DNA from: Multivorans sp965232105 | GTDB lineage: Bacteria > Acidobacteriota > Thermoanaerobaculia > Multivoradales > Multivoraceae | Reading direction: 5' to 3' | Assembly: GCA_965232105.1 (NCBI GenBank) | Contig: OZ246956.1 | Location: 2,480,001 to 2,544,000 of the forward strand | DNA length: 64,000 nucleotides | In this document: positions 44,546 to 53,986 of the stretch, in pieces | How positions within the stretch are numbered: the first letter of the stretch is position 1 | Layout of the letters: each line of letters begins with the position of its first letter | Notes under the pieces: model-generated | Seen by the model: only the letters and a program-made list of their open reading frames with translations | Databases searched by the model: none | Told to the model about the DNA's origin: nothing | Translations under genes and position numbers: made by a program

Positions 44546-46024
44546 ATGCTGCGGTCGCTCCCGCTGATCTCCACTTCGATCCTCTGGTTCGGTTGCAGCT
44601 CCGTCGGCGTGCCGCCCGACCTGGAGGCGCCGGCGCCGGTCGAGTACGTCGGCACGGCGGACACGGCCGCGGCGCCGGCCGGCGCCCTGGAAGTCGAGGC
44701 GGACTGGTGGCGCGACTTCGACGATCCGCTGCTCTCGCAGTTGATCGTCGAGGGTCTGGAGCACAACGCCAGCCTGCGCGCGGCGGCCGCGAACGTCGAG
44801 ACGGCGTTCGCGCAGGCCCGGCTCGACGGCGCGGCTGGGCGACCCGAGCTGGAGGCGGCGCTCGATCCCGGCCGGCGCAAGCAGAACACCGCCCAGAGCG
44901 GGTTGACCGAGGCGATCCCGATCCCGATTCCGGGCTTCGAGCCCGGCGGCGTCCGCAGCTTCGCCTTCACCAGCTACGGATTGTCCCTGAACGTCAGTTG
45001 GGAGGTCGACCTGTGGGGCCGGCTCGGCGCCCTCACCGCGGCCTCGCTGGCCGAGGCGGCCGCCGGTGAGGCAGACTTCGAAGGCGCCCGCCTGTCGATC
45101 GCCGGTCAGGTCGCGAAGGTGTACTTCGGCGTCGTCGAGGCGATGCAGCAGGTGGAACTGCTCGAGCGCACCCTGGCGAGCCGCGAGCGGACGCGCGACC
45201 GGGTCGTGGCGCGCTATCGGCGGGGCGTTGCGACCGCGCTCGAGGTACGGCAGGCGCGGACCCAGATCGCAACGGTCGAGGCCTCGCTGGCGGCACAGAG
45301 GCGGGCGGTCGACGGGCTGCGCCGGCAGATGGAGGTCCTGCTGGGCCGCTATCCGGCCGGTGAGATCGGGGCGGCCGCGGGTCTTCCCGATCTGCCGCCG
45401 CTGCCCGAGGCCGGTGTGCCGGCCGACCTGCTGGCGCGCCGCCCGGATCTGCGAGCGGCGGAGTATCGCGCGATCGCTTCGTCGCAGCGGATACGGGCTG
45501 CCCGGCGATCTCTCTACCCGACCTTCCGACTCGACGGCTCGTCCGGCACGTCGAGTGGTGCTTTGAGCGATCTGGTGGATGGCGACTTCTCGGTCTGGAG
45601 TCTCGCGGCTGGACTGCTGCAGCCCCTGCTTTCGGGCGGCCGCCTCCGGGCCGGCCTGGACCTGGTCACCGCCGGTCTCGACGCGGCCGAGACGAACTGG
45701 CTGCAGACGGCGCTCGCGGCCTTCGCCGAAGTGGAATCGGGTCTCGTGGCGGAGAGGATGCTGGCTGAGCGGACGGGAGCGCTGGAACGGGCGGCTGCCG
45801 AGAGCCGTGAGGCGGAACGACTGGCCGAGGGCCGCTACAGGCAGGGTCTGGTCGGCTATCTGCAGGTGCTCGACAGTCAGCGGACGTCGTTTCAGTCGGA
45901 GAGCCAGTTGCTCGCCTCCCGCCGGGAGCAACTCGAATCGCGGACGGACCTGATCCTGGCATTGGGTGGGGGCGTCTATCCGGAACCAGTCGCGGCGGCC
46001 GCCGCCACGGGCGGCGGAGGCTAG
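44546..46024 (+). CDS. Outer-membrane efflux lipoprotein (NodT/OprM family)
   Basis: A 492-residue TolC-type channel. The signal ends in a lipobox-like WFGC. The two repeats of the family are seen: WWRDFDDPLLSQLI with NASLRAAAANVETA in the first half and LARRPDLRAAEYRAIASSQRIRAARRSLYPTF in the second. It forms the outer-membrane exit duct of the tripartite pump whose adaptor and transporter genes follow (2 bases to the next gene, then overlap). The family is mostly drug or metal efflux; no substrate clue. Confidence 0.92.
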   Translation: MLRSLPLISTSILWFGCSSVGVPPDLEAPAPVEYVGTADTAAAPAGALEVEADWWRDFDDPLLSQLIVEGLEHNASLRAAAANVETAFAQARLDGAAGRPELEAALDPGRRKQNTAQSGLTEAIPIPIPGFEPGGVRSFAFTSYGLSLNVSWEVDLWGRLGALTAASLAEAAAGEADFEGARLSIAGQVAKVYFGVVEAMQQVELLERTLASRERTRDRVVARYRRGVATALEVRQARTQIATVEASLAAQRRAVDGLRRQMEVLLGRYPAGEIGAAAGLPDLPPLPEAGVPADLLARRPDLRAAEYRAIASSQRIRAARRSLYPTFRLDGSSGTSSGALSDLVDGDFSVWSLAAGLLQPLLSGGRLRAGLDLVTAGLDAAETNWLQTALAAFAEVESGLVAERMLAERTGALERAAAESREAERLAEGRYRQGLVGYLQVLDSQRTSFQSESQLLASRREQLESRTDLILALGGGVYPEPVAAAAATGGGG

Positions 46025-46026
46025 AC

Positions 46027-47661
46027 GTGCTGAAGTGGATCCTGCCCGTCGCGATCCTGGCCCTCGCCGCGGTGATCGTCGTGGCTCTGGTCTCGTCGCG
46101 GCCGGCGGTGGAGACGGCGCCGCGTCAGGTCGCGCCGCCTCCGGTCCGGGTCGTGGCCGTGGAGCCGACATCAGTCGAACTGAGGGTGCGTTCACAGGGA
46201 TCGGTGGTCCCGGCGACCGAGGCGGACCTGGTGTCGGAGGTCGCCGGCAACATCGTCTGGGTGGCGGAGAGTTTCGAGGTGGGCGGCTTCTTCGACACCG
46301 GCGACGTGTTGCTGCGCCTGGACCGCCGCGACTACGAACTGGCGGTTGCGAGCGCCCGGGCGTCCGTGGCCCAGGCCCGAGTCGCGCTGACACGGGAGGA
46401 GGCGGAGGCCGAGGTCGCGCGGGAAGAGTGGGAGGATCTCGGCGAGCCCGGCGAACCGGGACCCCTGTTGCTCCGCGAGCCCCAGTTGGACGAGGCGAGG
46501 GCTCGCGTCGAGGCCGCGCTGGCCAACCAGGCGCGCGCCGAGCTGGATCTTTCGCGAACGGCGATCCGGGCGCCGTTCGCGGGCCGGCTGCGAGCCAAGC
46601 GGGTCGACCGCGGCGAGTTCGTGAACCGCGGCGCGCCCCTGGCAACGATCTACTCCGTCGACGCTGCGGAGGTCACGCTGCCGGTACCGGACTCGGAACT
46701 CGCCTTCCTCGACCTGCCGCTGGGGATGGAACTGCAAGGCGCCGGGCCGAGGGTCGTGTTGGAGGCGCCGTTCGCCGGCGGACTGCATGAGTGGGAAGCC
46801 CGGATCGTTCGGGTCGGCGGCGAGATCGACCCGGCGACGCGCATGGTCAACCTGATCGCCCGGGTGGAGGATCCGTACCGGGCGATGGGAGATCGACCGC
46901 CGTTGTCCGTGGGCCTGTTCGTCGACGCGGAGGTCGTCGGGCGGTCGGTCGACTCGGTGTTCGAGGTGCCTCGCGGCGCGCTGGTCGGAGCGGACCGGGT
47001 GTGGCTGGTAGAGGACGACCGATTGACCCTGCGTCAGGTAGGGATTCTGCGCTCGGATCCGGATGTGGCGATCGTCTCCGACGGCTTGGCGAGCGGCGAT
47101 CGAGTCAGCTTGACGATTCTGGAGACGGCGGTTGACGGCATGCTCGTGACGCCGGAGCTGGAGCCGCGGCCCGTGCCCGAACCAGCGGCGGAACCCGTGC
47201 CCGCGGCCGTCTCGCCGACCGCAGCCATTCCTCCCGGGACCGGCGCCGTGGCGTCGACGCCTGCCGCGCCGCCAGGCAGCGGCGCCGCCGCCGCGTCGAA
47301 GACGGGGACGTGCGCCCTCGCCGGCGTCGACGTGGAACAGGGCGCCGGGTTCGTCGACGTGCTGCTACGCACCGGCGGCGAGTCTGCCTACCGCACGTTC
47401 TGGCTGGACGATCCCCCGCGCTTCGTCGTCGACCTCTCGGCCTGCGTGGTGCGGGTCTCGAACACCCTGGTCGCCGTCGACGGCGGCGGTGACGGAGGTG
47501 CGGCCGGCGGTTCGCCCGCGCGCTCGGTGCGTGTCGGCCAGTACCAGGGCGGCGAGGATCCGGTTGCCCGCGTGGTCGTCGATGGCGCCACCGCAGGTAG
47601 CGTGGAGCCGATCGCCGATCCCGCCGGACTGCGCCTGCGCCTGCGCCGGAGCTCGCCATGA
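46027..47661 (+). CDS. RND periplasmic adaptor with a C-terminal AMIN domain
   Basis: A 544-residue protein; typical RND adaptors have 350-420. Residues 1-20 are a membrane anchor, then a lipoyl/barrel-sandwich (GNIVWVAESFEVGGFFDTGD), an alpha-hairpin, the second lipoyl half (TAIRAPFAGRLRAKRVDRGE) and the beta-barrel and membrane-proximal domains up to about residue 375. An Ala/Pro linker of about 50 residues leads to an AMIN-type domain (about 433-544), with PPRFVVDLSACVVRV and SVRVGQYQGGEDPVARVVVD. AMIN domains bind peptidoglycan and sit on murein amidases and secretins. I know of no adaptor of this make-up, so it may anchor the pump to the wall. GTG start; the stop overlaps the transporter gene ATG. 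Confidence 0.88.
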   Translation: MLKWILPVAILALAAVIVVALVSSRPAVETAPRQVAPPPVRVVAVEPTSVELRVRSQGSVVPATEADLVSEVAGNIVWVAESFEVGGFFDTGDVLLRLDRRDYELAVASARASVAQARVALTREEAEAEVAREEWEDLGEPGEPGPLLLREPQLDEARARVEAALANQARAELDLSRTAIRAPFAGRLRAKRVDRGEFVNRGAPLATIYSVDAAEVTLPVPDSELAFLDLPLGMELQGAGPRVVLEAPFAGGLHEWEARIVRVGGEIDPATRMVNLIARVEDPYRAMGDRPPLSVGLFVDAEVVGRSVDSVFEVPRGALVGADRVWLVEDDRLTLRQVGILRSDPDVAIVSDGLASGDRVSLTILETAVDGMLVTPELEPRPVPEPAAEPVPAAVSPTAAIPPGTGAVASTPAAPPGSGAAAASKTGTCALAGVDVEQGAGFVDVLLRTGGESAYRTFWLDDPPRFVVDLSACVVRVSNTLVAVDGGGDGGAAGGSPARSVRVGQYQGGEDPVARVVVDGATAGSVEPIADPAGLRLRLRRSSP

Positions 47662-50600
47662 GGGGAGTGATCGGCTGGTTCGCCCGCAATGGTGTGGCGG
47701 CGAACCTGTTGATGCTCTTCATCGTCGTCTGGGGCGTGCTGGCCGTGACCGGCATGCCGATCGAGGTCTTCCCGAGCATGGAGACCCAGAGCGTCATGGT
47801 GACCGTGCCCTACCTGGGCGCCGCGCCGGAAGAGGTGGAACAGGGCGTCTGCCTGCGGGTCGAAGAGGCGGTGCAGGACCTCGAGGGTGTCGACACGGTC
47901 CGTTCCACGGCGGCGGAGGGGGTCGGCACCGTCGTCATCGAACTGGAGAGCGGCGCCGACACCCGCGAGGTGCTCGACGAAGTCAAGTCGAGGATCGACG
48001 CGATCACGACCTTTCCGGAAGAGACCGAGAAACCGATCATCCAGGAGGCGCTCATCCGCCGCCGCGTGATCACGGTGGCGGTGTACGGCGACGTCGAGGA
48101 ACGGGCACTCAAGGCGGTCGCGGAGCAGGTGCGCGAGGGTCTGTCGGAACTCCCGGACATCACCCAGGTGGAACTCGATGCGGTGCGGCCCTACGAGATC
48201 TCGATCGAGGTCTCGGAGGACACGCTCCGGCAGTACGGCCTGACCTTCGACGAGGTCGTGCTGGCGGTCCGGCGATCGTCGCTCGATCTTCCGGGCGGCG
48301 CGGTGCGAGCGCGCGAGGGCGAGATCCTCCTGCGCACGATGGGCCAGGCGTACCGGGGCACGGAGTACCGGGACATCGTGTTGCGGGCGCGTCCGGACGG
48401 CAGCCGACTGGTCCTCGGCGACATTGCGGAGGTGACGGACGGCTTCGCCGAGACGGACGTGACGTCGCGCTTCGATGGTCAGCCCGTCGCCCTGGTCCAG
48501 GTCTACCGGGTGGGGGACCAGAGCGCCCTGCGGCTCGCGCGTCAGGTCAAGGGCTTCGTGGCCGAACGATCGGCGACCCTGCCGCCGGGCCTGTCGATGA
48601 CCACCTGGCTCGACGACACGGTGCCGCTGCAGGACCGGCTGCGCGTGCTGCTCGAGAGCGGGCGGCTGGGTCTCCTGCTCGTGTTCCTGGTGCTGGCCCT
48701 GTTCCTGAAGCTCCGGCTCGCCCTCTGGGTGTCGGTCGGCATCGCGGTTTCGTTCATGGGCGCGCTTGCCCTGCTCCCGTACGTCGACGTGACGATCAAC
48801 GTGATGTCGCTGTTCGCCTTCATCCTGGTGCTCGGGATCGTCGTGGACGACGCGATCGTCGTGGGCGAGAACATCTACCGCCACTTCGAAATGGGGAAGC
48901 GTGGCATGCGTGCGGCGATCGACGGTGCGCGTCAGGTGGCGACGCCGGTCACGTTCTCGATTCTCACGACCGTGGCGGCCTTTTCGCCGTTGATCTACTC
49001 GATGGAGGGTCCCTCGGCGGCGATCGCGCGGACGATTCCCCTGGTCGTCATCGGCTGCCTGGCGTTCTCGTTGATCGAGTCGATGCTCGTGCTGCCGAAC
49101 CACCTCTCCCACCTGACCCACCGGCACGGGGAAAAACGGCGCCGGGGCATCCGCCGGGGCTGGTCCATCTTCCAGGGCTTCTTCAGCAATCGGATGAAGT
49201 GGGTGATCGAACGCGGTTACCGCCCGCTGATCGAGCGGGCGCTCGAGTACCGGTACGCGACCGTGGCGATCGCCGTGGCGGTGTTCCTGATCACGGCCGG
49301 GTACATCGCTTCGGGTCGGATGAAGTTCGAGTTCTTCCCGGACGTCGAGGCGGACAACGCGGTCGTTCTGCTGACCATGCCCCAGGGGACGCCGGCGGAG
49401 ACGACGCTTGCGGCGGTCACGCGGATCGAAGCGGCGGCGTTCGAGCTCGAGGAGGAACTGCAGCGCGAGGGCCACGGCGATGTGTTCCGCCACGTGATGG
49501 CGACCGTCGGCTCGCAGCCCTACGCGGCGCTTCAGCAGCAGAGCGGACCGACCGCCGGCTTCCAGGTCGCGGTGGCGGCGCCGCACCAGGGCGAGGTGAA
49601 CGTGGAACTCCAGTCGTCGACGGAGCGGACGATTCGGGCCTCGGAGGTCGTGCGGCGGTGGCGTGAGAAAGTGGGTACGGTGCCCGACGCGGTCGGGGTC
49701 GAGTACACGGCCAGTCTGGTCAGCTTCGGCGCGGCGGTCGACGTGGAACTCACGGGCACGGATCTCGACGAACTGCGGGCGGCTGGAGAAGAGATCAAGG
49801 CTCGACTGGCCGACTATCCCGGCGTGTTCGACATTTCGGACTCGTTCCGTGCCGGCAAGCGGGAAATCCGGCTGGAGCTCGACCCGCGGGCGGAGTCCCT
49901 GGGGCTGAGTCTCGAGGCCCTCGGCCGCCAGGTGCGGCAGGGCTTCTACGGCGCCGAGGCGCAGCGGATCCAGCGCGGGCGCGACGACATCCGGGTCATG
50001 GTGCGCTATCCGCTCGAGGAACGGGAGACCCTTGCGTCGCTGGAGGATATGCGGATTCGGACGCCGACGGGCGCCGAGATCCCGTTCTCGTTCGCGGGCC
50101 GTGCCGAGTTCGGCCGCGGCTTCGCGACGGTTCAACGGATCGACCGGCGCCGCGTGCTGAACATCACGGCGGATGTCGACCCGGCGGTCGTGACCGCGAA
50201 CGAAGTCGTCGGCGACCTCCAGGCAAACGTGCTGCCCGAGCTCCTGGCCGGCTACCCCGGGATCAACTCCTCGTTCGCGGGCGAACAGCAGGAGCAGCGT
50301 CAGACCTTCGAGGGGCTGTTCGAGGCGCTCGGCGTGGCGCTGATCGTGATCTACGCCCTGCTGGCGATTCCGTTCCGGTCCTACCTCCAGCCGATGATCG
50401 TGATGAGTGCGATTCCATTCGGCCTGATCGGCGCCGTGATGGGCCACCTGGTGGTCGGGATCAGCCTGACCATGCTCTCGCTGCTCGGCCTCATCGCGTT
50501 GACCGGGGTCGTTGTCAATGATTCCCTGGTCATGGTCGACTTCATCAACCGCCGCGTGGCCGTCGGCATGAAGGTCCGGGAGGCGATCCGGGATGCCGGC

Positions 50601-50879
50601 GCCGCTCGCTTCCGGCCCATCGTCCTGACCTCGCTGACCACCTTTGTCGGGTTGCTGCCGCTGCTGCTGGAGCGGAGCTTCCAGGCCCAGTTCCTTGTCC
50701 CGATGGCCGTCTCGCTCGCCTTCGGCGTCCTGTTCGCGACGGCGATCACGTTGTTGCTCGTGCCGTCGCTCTACGCGATCCTGAACGACTTCCGGTCCCA
50801 GGTTGCGGTGCACGGCCGCAAGCCGCCAGAGGAGGGGGAGGCGGACGGTGCGCTGGAGGGGGTGCTGGATGCGGTTTGA
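47658..50879 (+). CDS. RND-family efflux transporter (inner-membrane pump)
   Basis: A 1,073-residue AcrB/MexB-type proton-driven transporter. It has twelve membrane helices in two halves and two large periplasmic loops. The proton-relay aspartates appear in LGIVVDDAIVVGENIYRHF (helix 4), and the matching helix 10 reads LTGVVVNDSLVMVDFINRR. EVFPSMETQSVMVTVPYLGA is the usual start of the first porter domain. It works with the adaptor and the outer-membrane duct encoded just upstream. The type (drugs, lipids, other) is not decided. The gene overlaps the following lipoprotein gene by 11 bases. Confidence 0.95.
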   Translation: MRGVIGWFARNGVAANLLMLFIVVWGVLAVTGMPIEVFPSMETQSVMVTVPYLGAAPEEVEQGVCLRVEEAVQDLEGVDTVRSTAAEGVGTVVIELESGADTREVLDEVKSRIDAITTFPEETEKPIIQEALIRRRVITVAVYGDVEERALKAVAEQVREGLSELPDITQVELDAVRPYEISIEVSEDTLRQYGLTFDEVVLAVRRSSLDLPGGAVRAREGEILLRTMGQAYRGTEYRDIVLRARPDGSRLVLGDIAEVTDGFAETDVTSRFDGQPVALVQVYRVGDQSALRLARQVKGFVAERSATLPPGLSMTTWLDDTVPLQDRLRVLLESGRLGLLLVFLVLALFLKLRLALWVSVGIAVSFMGALALLPYVDVTINVMSLFAFILVLGIVVDDAIVVGENIYRHFEMGKRGMRAAIDGARQVATPVTFSILTTVAAFSPLIYSMEGPSAAIARTIPLVVIGCLAFSLIESMLVLPNHLSHLTHRHGEKRRRGIRRGWSIFQGFFSNRMKWVIERGYRPLIERALEYRYATVAIAVAVFLITAGYIASGRMKFEFFPDVEADNAVVLLTMPQGTPAETTLAAVTRIEAAAFELEEELQREGHGDVFRHVMATVGSQPYAALQQQSGPTAGFQVAVAAPHQGEVNVELQSSTERTIRASEVVRRWREKVGTVPDAVGVEYTASLVSFGAAVDVELTGTDLDELRAAGEEIKARLADYPGVFDISDSFRAGKREIRLELDPRAESLGLSLEALGRQVRQGFYGAEAQRIQRGRDDIRVMVRYPLEERETLASLEDMRIRTPTGAEIPFSFAGRAEFGRGFATVQRIDRRRVLNITADVDPAVVTANEVVGDLQANVLPELLAGYPGINSSFAGEQQEQRQTFEGLFEALGVALIVIYALLAIPFRSYLQPMIVMSAIPFGLIGAVMGHLVVGISLTMLSLLGLIALTGVVVNDSLVMVDFINRRVAVGMKVREAIRDAGAARFRPIVLTSLTTFVGLLPLLLERSFQAQFLVPMAVSLAFGVLFATAITLLLVPSLYAILNDFRSQVAVHGRKPPEEGEADGALEGVLDAV

Positions 50880-52329
50880 TTGGCGATGGCCGGCGGCCCT
50901 CTCGTTTGCGGTCCTGCTACTCGTCGCTTGCGCGCCGGAGCCGGTTCAGTACGAGCTGGTGCTTCGCGGCGGCCGGGTGATGGATCCGGAGTCGGGCCTG
51001 GACGCCATGATGGACGTCGGGATCGATGGCGGCTTGATCGCGGCGGTTTCCGAAGGTCCCGTCAACGGAACCGAGGTCGTCGACGTCGCGGGACTCGTCG
51101 TGGCCCCCGGGTTCATCGATCTGCATGCTCATGGTCACGATCCGTTCAGCCGCGACCTGCAGGTGCGCGACGGCGTGACCGCGGCCTTCGAGCTGGAGGG
51201 CGGCGCGTTCCCGGTCGGCGAGTGGTACGCGGAGCGGGAGGGCTCGTGGCGCATCCACTTCGGCGCGACGGCCGCGTACGGCGCGGCACGGGTGCTGGCG
51301 TTCGATGAAGACGAACTGGCGGCGCGCAACGAGGAGGCGAGCCCGGAACAGGTCGAAGCGATCCAGGAGACGCTGCGGGAGGGGCTGGCCGACGGCGCCC
51401 TGGGAGTCGGTCTGCCGCTCCAGTACCAGCCCGGCGCGTCGAGGCCTGAGATCTTCCGCATGTTCCGGACCGCGACGGAAGCCGGCGTTACCGTGTTCGC
51501 CCACATCCGCCATGCCGGAATGAAGGAACCGGAGAGCGCGATATCCGCGGTCCAGGAGATGATCGCCGACGCCGCGGGGTCAGGCGGCTCGGTACACATC
51601 GTCCACATCGGCTCGACCGGTCTCGGACAGATGCCGGTGGTCATCGACATGATCGCGAACGCCGCGGCGGCGGGGATCGACGTAACGACCGAGGTCTACC
51701 CGTACACGGCCGCATCGACGGACATCCGTTCGGCGATCTTCGATCCGGGCTGGCGCGAGAGGCTGGGCGCGGACTACGGCGACATCGAGTGGGTCGCGAC
51801 CGGCGAGCGGCTGGACGAAGCCGGTTTCAACCTGCGCCGAAACGAGACCCCGGACACGGAGCCCGCGATCGTCATTGCGCACATCATCCCGGAGCAGGAA
51901 CTCGCCGACGCGATCGCGCATGCCGACGTGATGATCGCGAGCGACGGCGTCGGCTACATCGACGGCCGGGCGCACCCGCGAGGCGCAGGCACTTTCGCCC
52001 GGGTCCTCGGGCGCTATTCACGTGACGAAGGCCGGCTCAGCCTGATGGAGGCGATCCGCAAGATGGCCCTGGCGCCGGCCCGGCGACTTGAGGCCGTGGC
52101 GCCGGCGATGCGCGGGAAGGGCCGCCTGAGCGTCGGCGCGGACGCCGACATCACGATCTTCGACCCGGAGACCGTGATCGACCGGGCCACCTTCGCCGAG
52201 CCCGCGGCGCCCTCGGCGGGGATTCCCCACGTGCTCGTCGACGGCGTGTTCGTGGTCCGGGACGGTGAACTGGTCGAAGGCGCCCTACCCGGCCGGGCAA
52301 TCCGCTCCAGCGTCGTCGATAGAGACTGA
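50869..52329 (+). CDS. Lipoprotein amidohydrolase (D-aminoacylase-like)
   Basis: A 486-residue protein with a lipoprotein signal (LSFAVLLLVACAP; lipidation at Cys). The amidohydrolase fold shows DVAGLVVAPGFIDLHAHGHD (metal-binding His pair), then HIVHIGSTG (further metal His), TTEVYPYTA and MIASDGVGYI (catalytic Asp). A small C-terminal beta domain ends the chain (LSVGADADITIFDPE). The closest group is N-acyl-D-amino-acid deacylase-like enzymes, often acting on modified amino acids; periplasmic placement next to murein and efflux genes hints at wall-derived or exported substrates (inference). ATG 50869 follows GGAGGGGG. Confidence 0.85.
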   Translation: MRFDWRWPAALSFAVLLLVACAPEPVQYELVLRGGRVMDPESGLDAMMDVGIDGGLIAAVSEGPVNGTEVVDVAGLVVAPGFIDLHAHGHDPFSRDLQVRDGVTAAFELEGGAFPVGEWYAEREGSWRIHFGATAAYGAARVLAFDEDELAARNEEASPEQVEAIQETLREGLADGALGVGLPLQYQPGASRPEIFRMFRTATEAGVTVFAHIRHAGMKEPESAISAVQEMIADAAGSGGSVHIVHIGSTGLGQMPVVIDMIANAAAAGIDVTTEVYPYTAASTDIRSAIFDPGWRERLGADYGDIEWVATGERLDEAGFNLRRNETPDTEPAIVIAHIIPEQELADAIAHADVMIASDGVGYIDGRAHPRGAGTFARVLGRYSRDEGRLSLMEAIRKMALAPARRLEAVAPAMRGKGRLSVGADADITIFDPETVIDRATFAEPAAPSAGIPHVLVDGVFVVRDGELVEGALPGRAIRSSVVDRD

Positions 52330-52339
52330 TCTGACACCT

Positions 52340-52371
52340 ACTGGGTGCGCCGGCCCTCTGGCCGGCATCCG
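52340..52371. repeat. Palindromic repeat, copy 2 (convergent gap amidohydrolase / enoyl-CoA hydratase)
   Basis: Thirty-two bases from ACTGGGTGC to GGCATCCG with the same 7-bp stem GCCGGCC/GGCCGGC as copy 1 (17317-17348), here with a CTCT loop. It starts 11 bases after one stop codon and ends 25 bases before the other, both genes pointing at it. Confidence 0.6.
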
Positions 52372-52395
52372 GCCGCGACAGCGGTCTGCTCAGGA

Positions 52396-53238
52396 TCATC
52401 GGCCGAACCGCGGTTCCCGTTTCTCCATGAACGCCCGCACGGCCTCCTTGTGGTCCGCCGTCCTTACCGACAGGACCATCCCCTCCGCCTCGGCGGCCAG
52501 CGACCCCCGCAGATCGCCGAGTACAGCCCGGTTGACGTTCCGCTTCATGTAGCGGAGCGCCGCCCGGGGTCCGTTGGCCAGCTCCAGCGCAAGCGCCCGC
52601 GCCTCCGTCGGGAGGTCGTCGAAGGGCACGATCCGGTTGACGACTCCGAGCCGCAGGCATTCCTTCGCCGGGATGCGCCGTGCGGTCATCAACAGCTCCT
52701 TGGCCACCGCCGGACCGACCAGACGGGTCAGGAACCAGCTCGAGCCGTAGTCGCCGGACAAACCGATGCGGCGGAAGGCCGTGGTGACGAACGTGTCGTC
52801 GGCCATCATCCGGAGGTCGGCTGCGAGTGCGATCGAGAGTCCGGCGCCCGCGGCGGGCCCGGGCAGGGCGGCGACGATCGGCTTGTCGAGTTCCGCCATG
52901 CGCAGCGTGAGGGATTCCTGCTTTTCGATCAGGGTGCGCACGGCTTCGTCGAGAGTGGGGGGTTTCCCGGGGGTGTCGCTGCCGGCGCCGTTACCCTTGC
53001 CGCGGTTGGAACCCATGCCCGAAACGTCGCCACCGGCGCAGAAGGCCCTGCCGGCGCCGGTCAGCAGGATCGCGCCGCAGCGCTCGTCCGCTTCGAGGGT
53101 GAGCAGAACGCTCCGCAGCGCCGGCGTCAGGATGTCGCCGAGGGCGTTCCGCTTCTCCGGCTTGTTCAGCGTCACCGTGGCGACGCCGTCCTCGAGGTCG
53201 CAGAGGAGTTCGTTCGTGCCGGTGTCGATCATGGTCAT
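52396..53238 (-). CDS. Enoyl-CoA hydratase/isomerase family protein
   Basis: A 280-residue crotonase. The oxyanion-hole segments are GAGRAFCAGGDVSGMG and LPGPAAGAGLSIALAADLRM. A Gly/Lys/Thr-rich insertion of about 25 residues follows the first. The catalytic Glu of the hydratases (usually in a GxxPxxG...E stretch) is replaced here by FRRIGLSGDYGSSWFLTRL, where an Asp-Tyr pair stands; such variants catalyse isomerisations or other crotonase reactions. The specific reaction is open. It lies 22 bases downstream of the metallopeptidase gene on the same strand. Confidence 0.85.
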   Translation of the reverse strand: MTMIDTGTNELLCDLEDGVATVTLNKPEKRNALGDILTPALRSVLLTLEADERCGAILLTGAGRAFCAGGDVSGMGSNRGKGNGAGSDTPGKPPTLDEAVRTLIEKQESLTLRMAELDKPIVAALPGPAAGAGLSIALAADLRMMADDTFVTTAFRRIGLSGDYGSSWFLTRLVGPAVAKELLMTARRIPAKECLRLGVVNRIVPFDDLPTEARALALELANGPRAALRYMKRNVNRAVLGDLRGSLAAEAEGMVLSVRTADHKEAVRAFMEKREPRFGR

Positions 53239-53260
53239 ATCCAGGTCTCCGCGTAGCCGG

Positions 53261-53986
53261 CTACCAGGGCAGGGTCCGGCTCTTCTCTCGCAGCCGTTTC
53301 CGGCGGTCCTGGGCGTCCGGAATCGTCCGGCAGACGAGGTTCCAGAAGGCCGGCGAGTGATTCATGTGGGTCAGATGGGCCAGTTCGTGGACGACGATGT
53401 AGTCGATGAGCGCGGGTTCCAGCAGCATCACGCGCCAGTTGAAGCGGAGCGTACCGTCGGCGGCGCAGCTTCCCCAGCGGCGGCGCTGGTTGCGGATCAG
53501 GATCTTCGGCGTGCCGTCGCGGCCCAGGTGGGGCCACCAGCGGTCGACGACGGCCGGCAGGTGCTCCGCCGCGCGGTCGCGGTACCAGTCGATGAAGGCG
53601 AGCCGGACTTTCTCTTGCTTCTGCGGCTCCTGCAGGTCGGTGGGGATCGAGGCGCGGAACCCGGTGCCGTCGAATCGCACCGTAACTCCCTTGCCATGGC
53701 CCCGACCGAAGGCCATGGGCACGTGACTGCCGAGGTAAGCGATGGTCTCGCCGTCGCCGAAGCGCTGTTCCGGCGCGTTTCGCAGCGCGGCCTGCTGGCG
53801 GTTGATCCAGTTCGCTCGCTCGCGGACGATGGAGCGGACCTTCCGGTCGGATGTCCTCGCCGGCGCGGCGACGTGGACGCCGTCCCGGTCGACGCTCAGT
53901 TGGATGGTCTTCCGTCGACGGCGGCTGCGGCGAATGTCGTACTGGATCGTCGTTTCGCCGACGCGGATCTCGTCTTGTGAGTTCAT
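53261..53986 (-). CDS. YgjP-like zinc metallopeptidase (DUF45/SprT-related)
   Basis: A 241-residue protein. The N-terminal half has basic strands (DIRRSRRRRKTIQLSV). The zinc site is VVHELAHLTHMNHSPAFWNLV, with the HExxH-type reading HELAH and a third ligand His in HSPAFW. The preceding NQRRRWGSCAADGTLRFNWR is the WGSC signature of YgjP proteins. These are predicted cytosolic peptidases, sometimes next to restriction or repair genes; their targets are unknown. The ATG overlaps the galactokinase-like stop (ATGA). Confidence 0.88.
   Translation of the reverse strand: MNSQDEIRVGETTIQYDIRRSRRRRKTIQLSVDRDGVHVAAPARTSDRKVRSIVRERANWINRQQAALRNAPEQRFGDGETIAYLGSHVPMAFGRGHGKGVTVRFDGTGFRASIPTDLQEPQKQEKVRLAFIDWYRDRAAEHLPAVVDRWWPHLGRDGTPKILIRNQRRRWGSCAADGTLRFNWRVMLLEPALIDYIVVHELAHLTHMNHSPAFWNLVCRTIPDAQDRRKRLREKSRTLPW

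Noticed and set aside
47388..50813. Minus-strand open frame of 1,141 codons opposite the RND transporter
   Set aside because: Mirror frame of a clear transporter gene; a composition of His, Arg, Asp and Gln repeats typical of GC-driven antisense frames.
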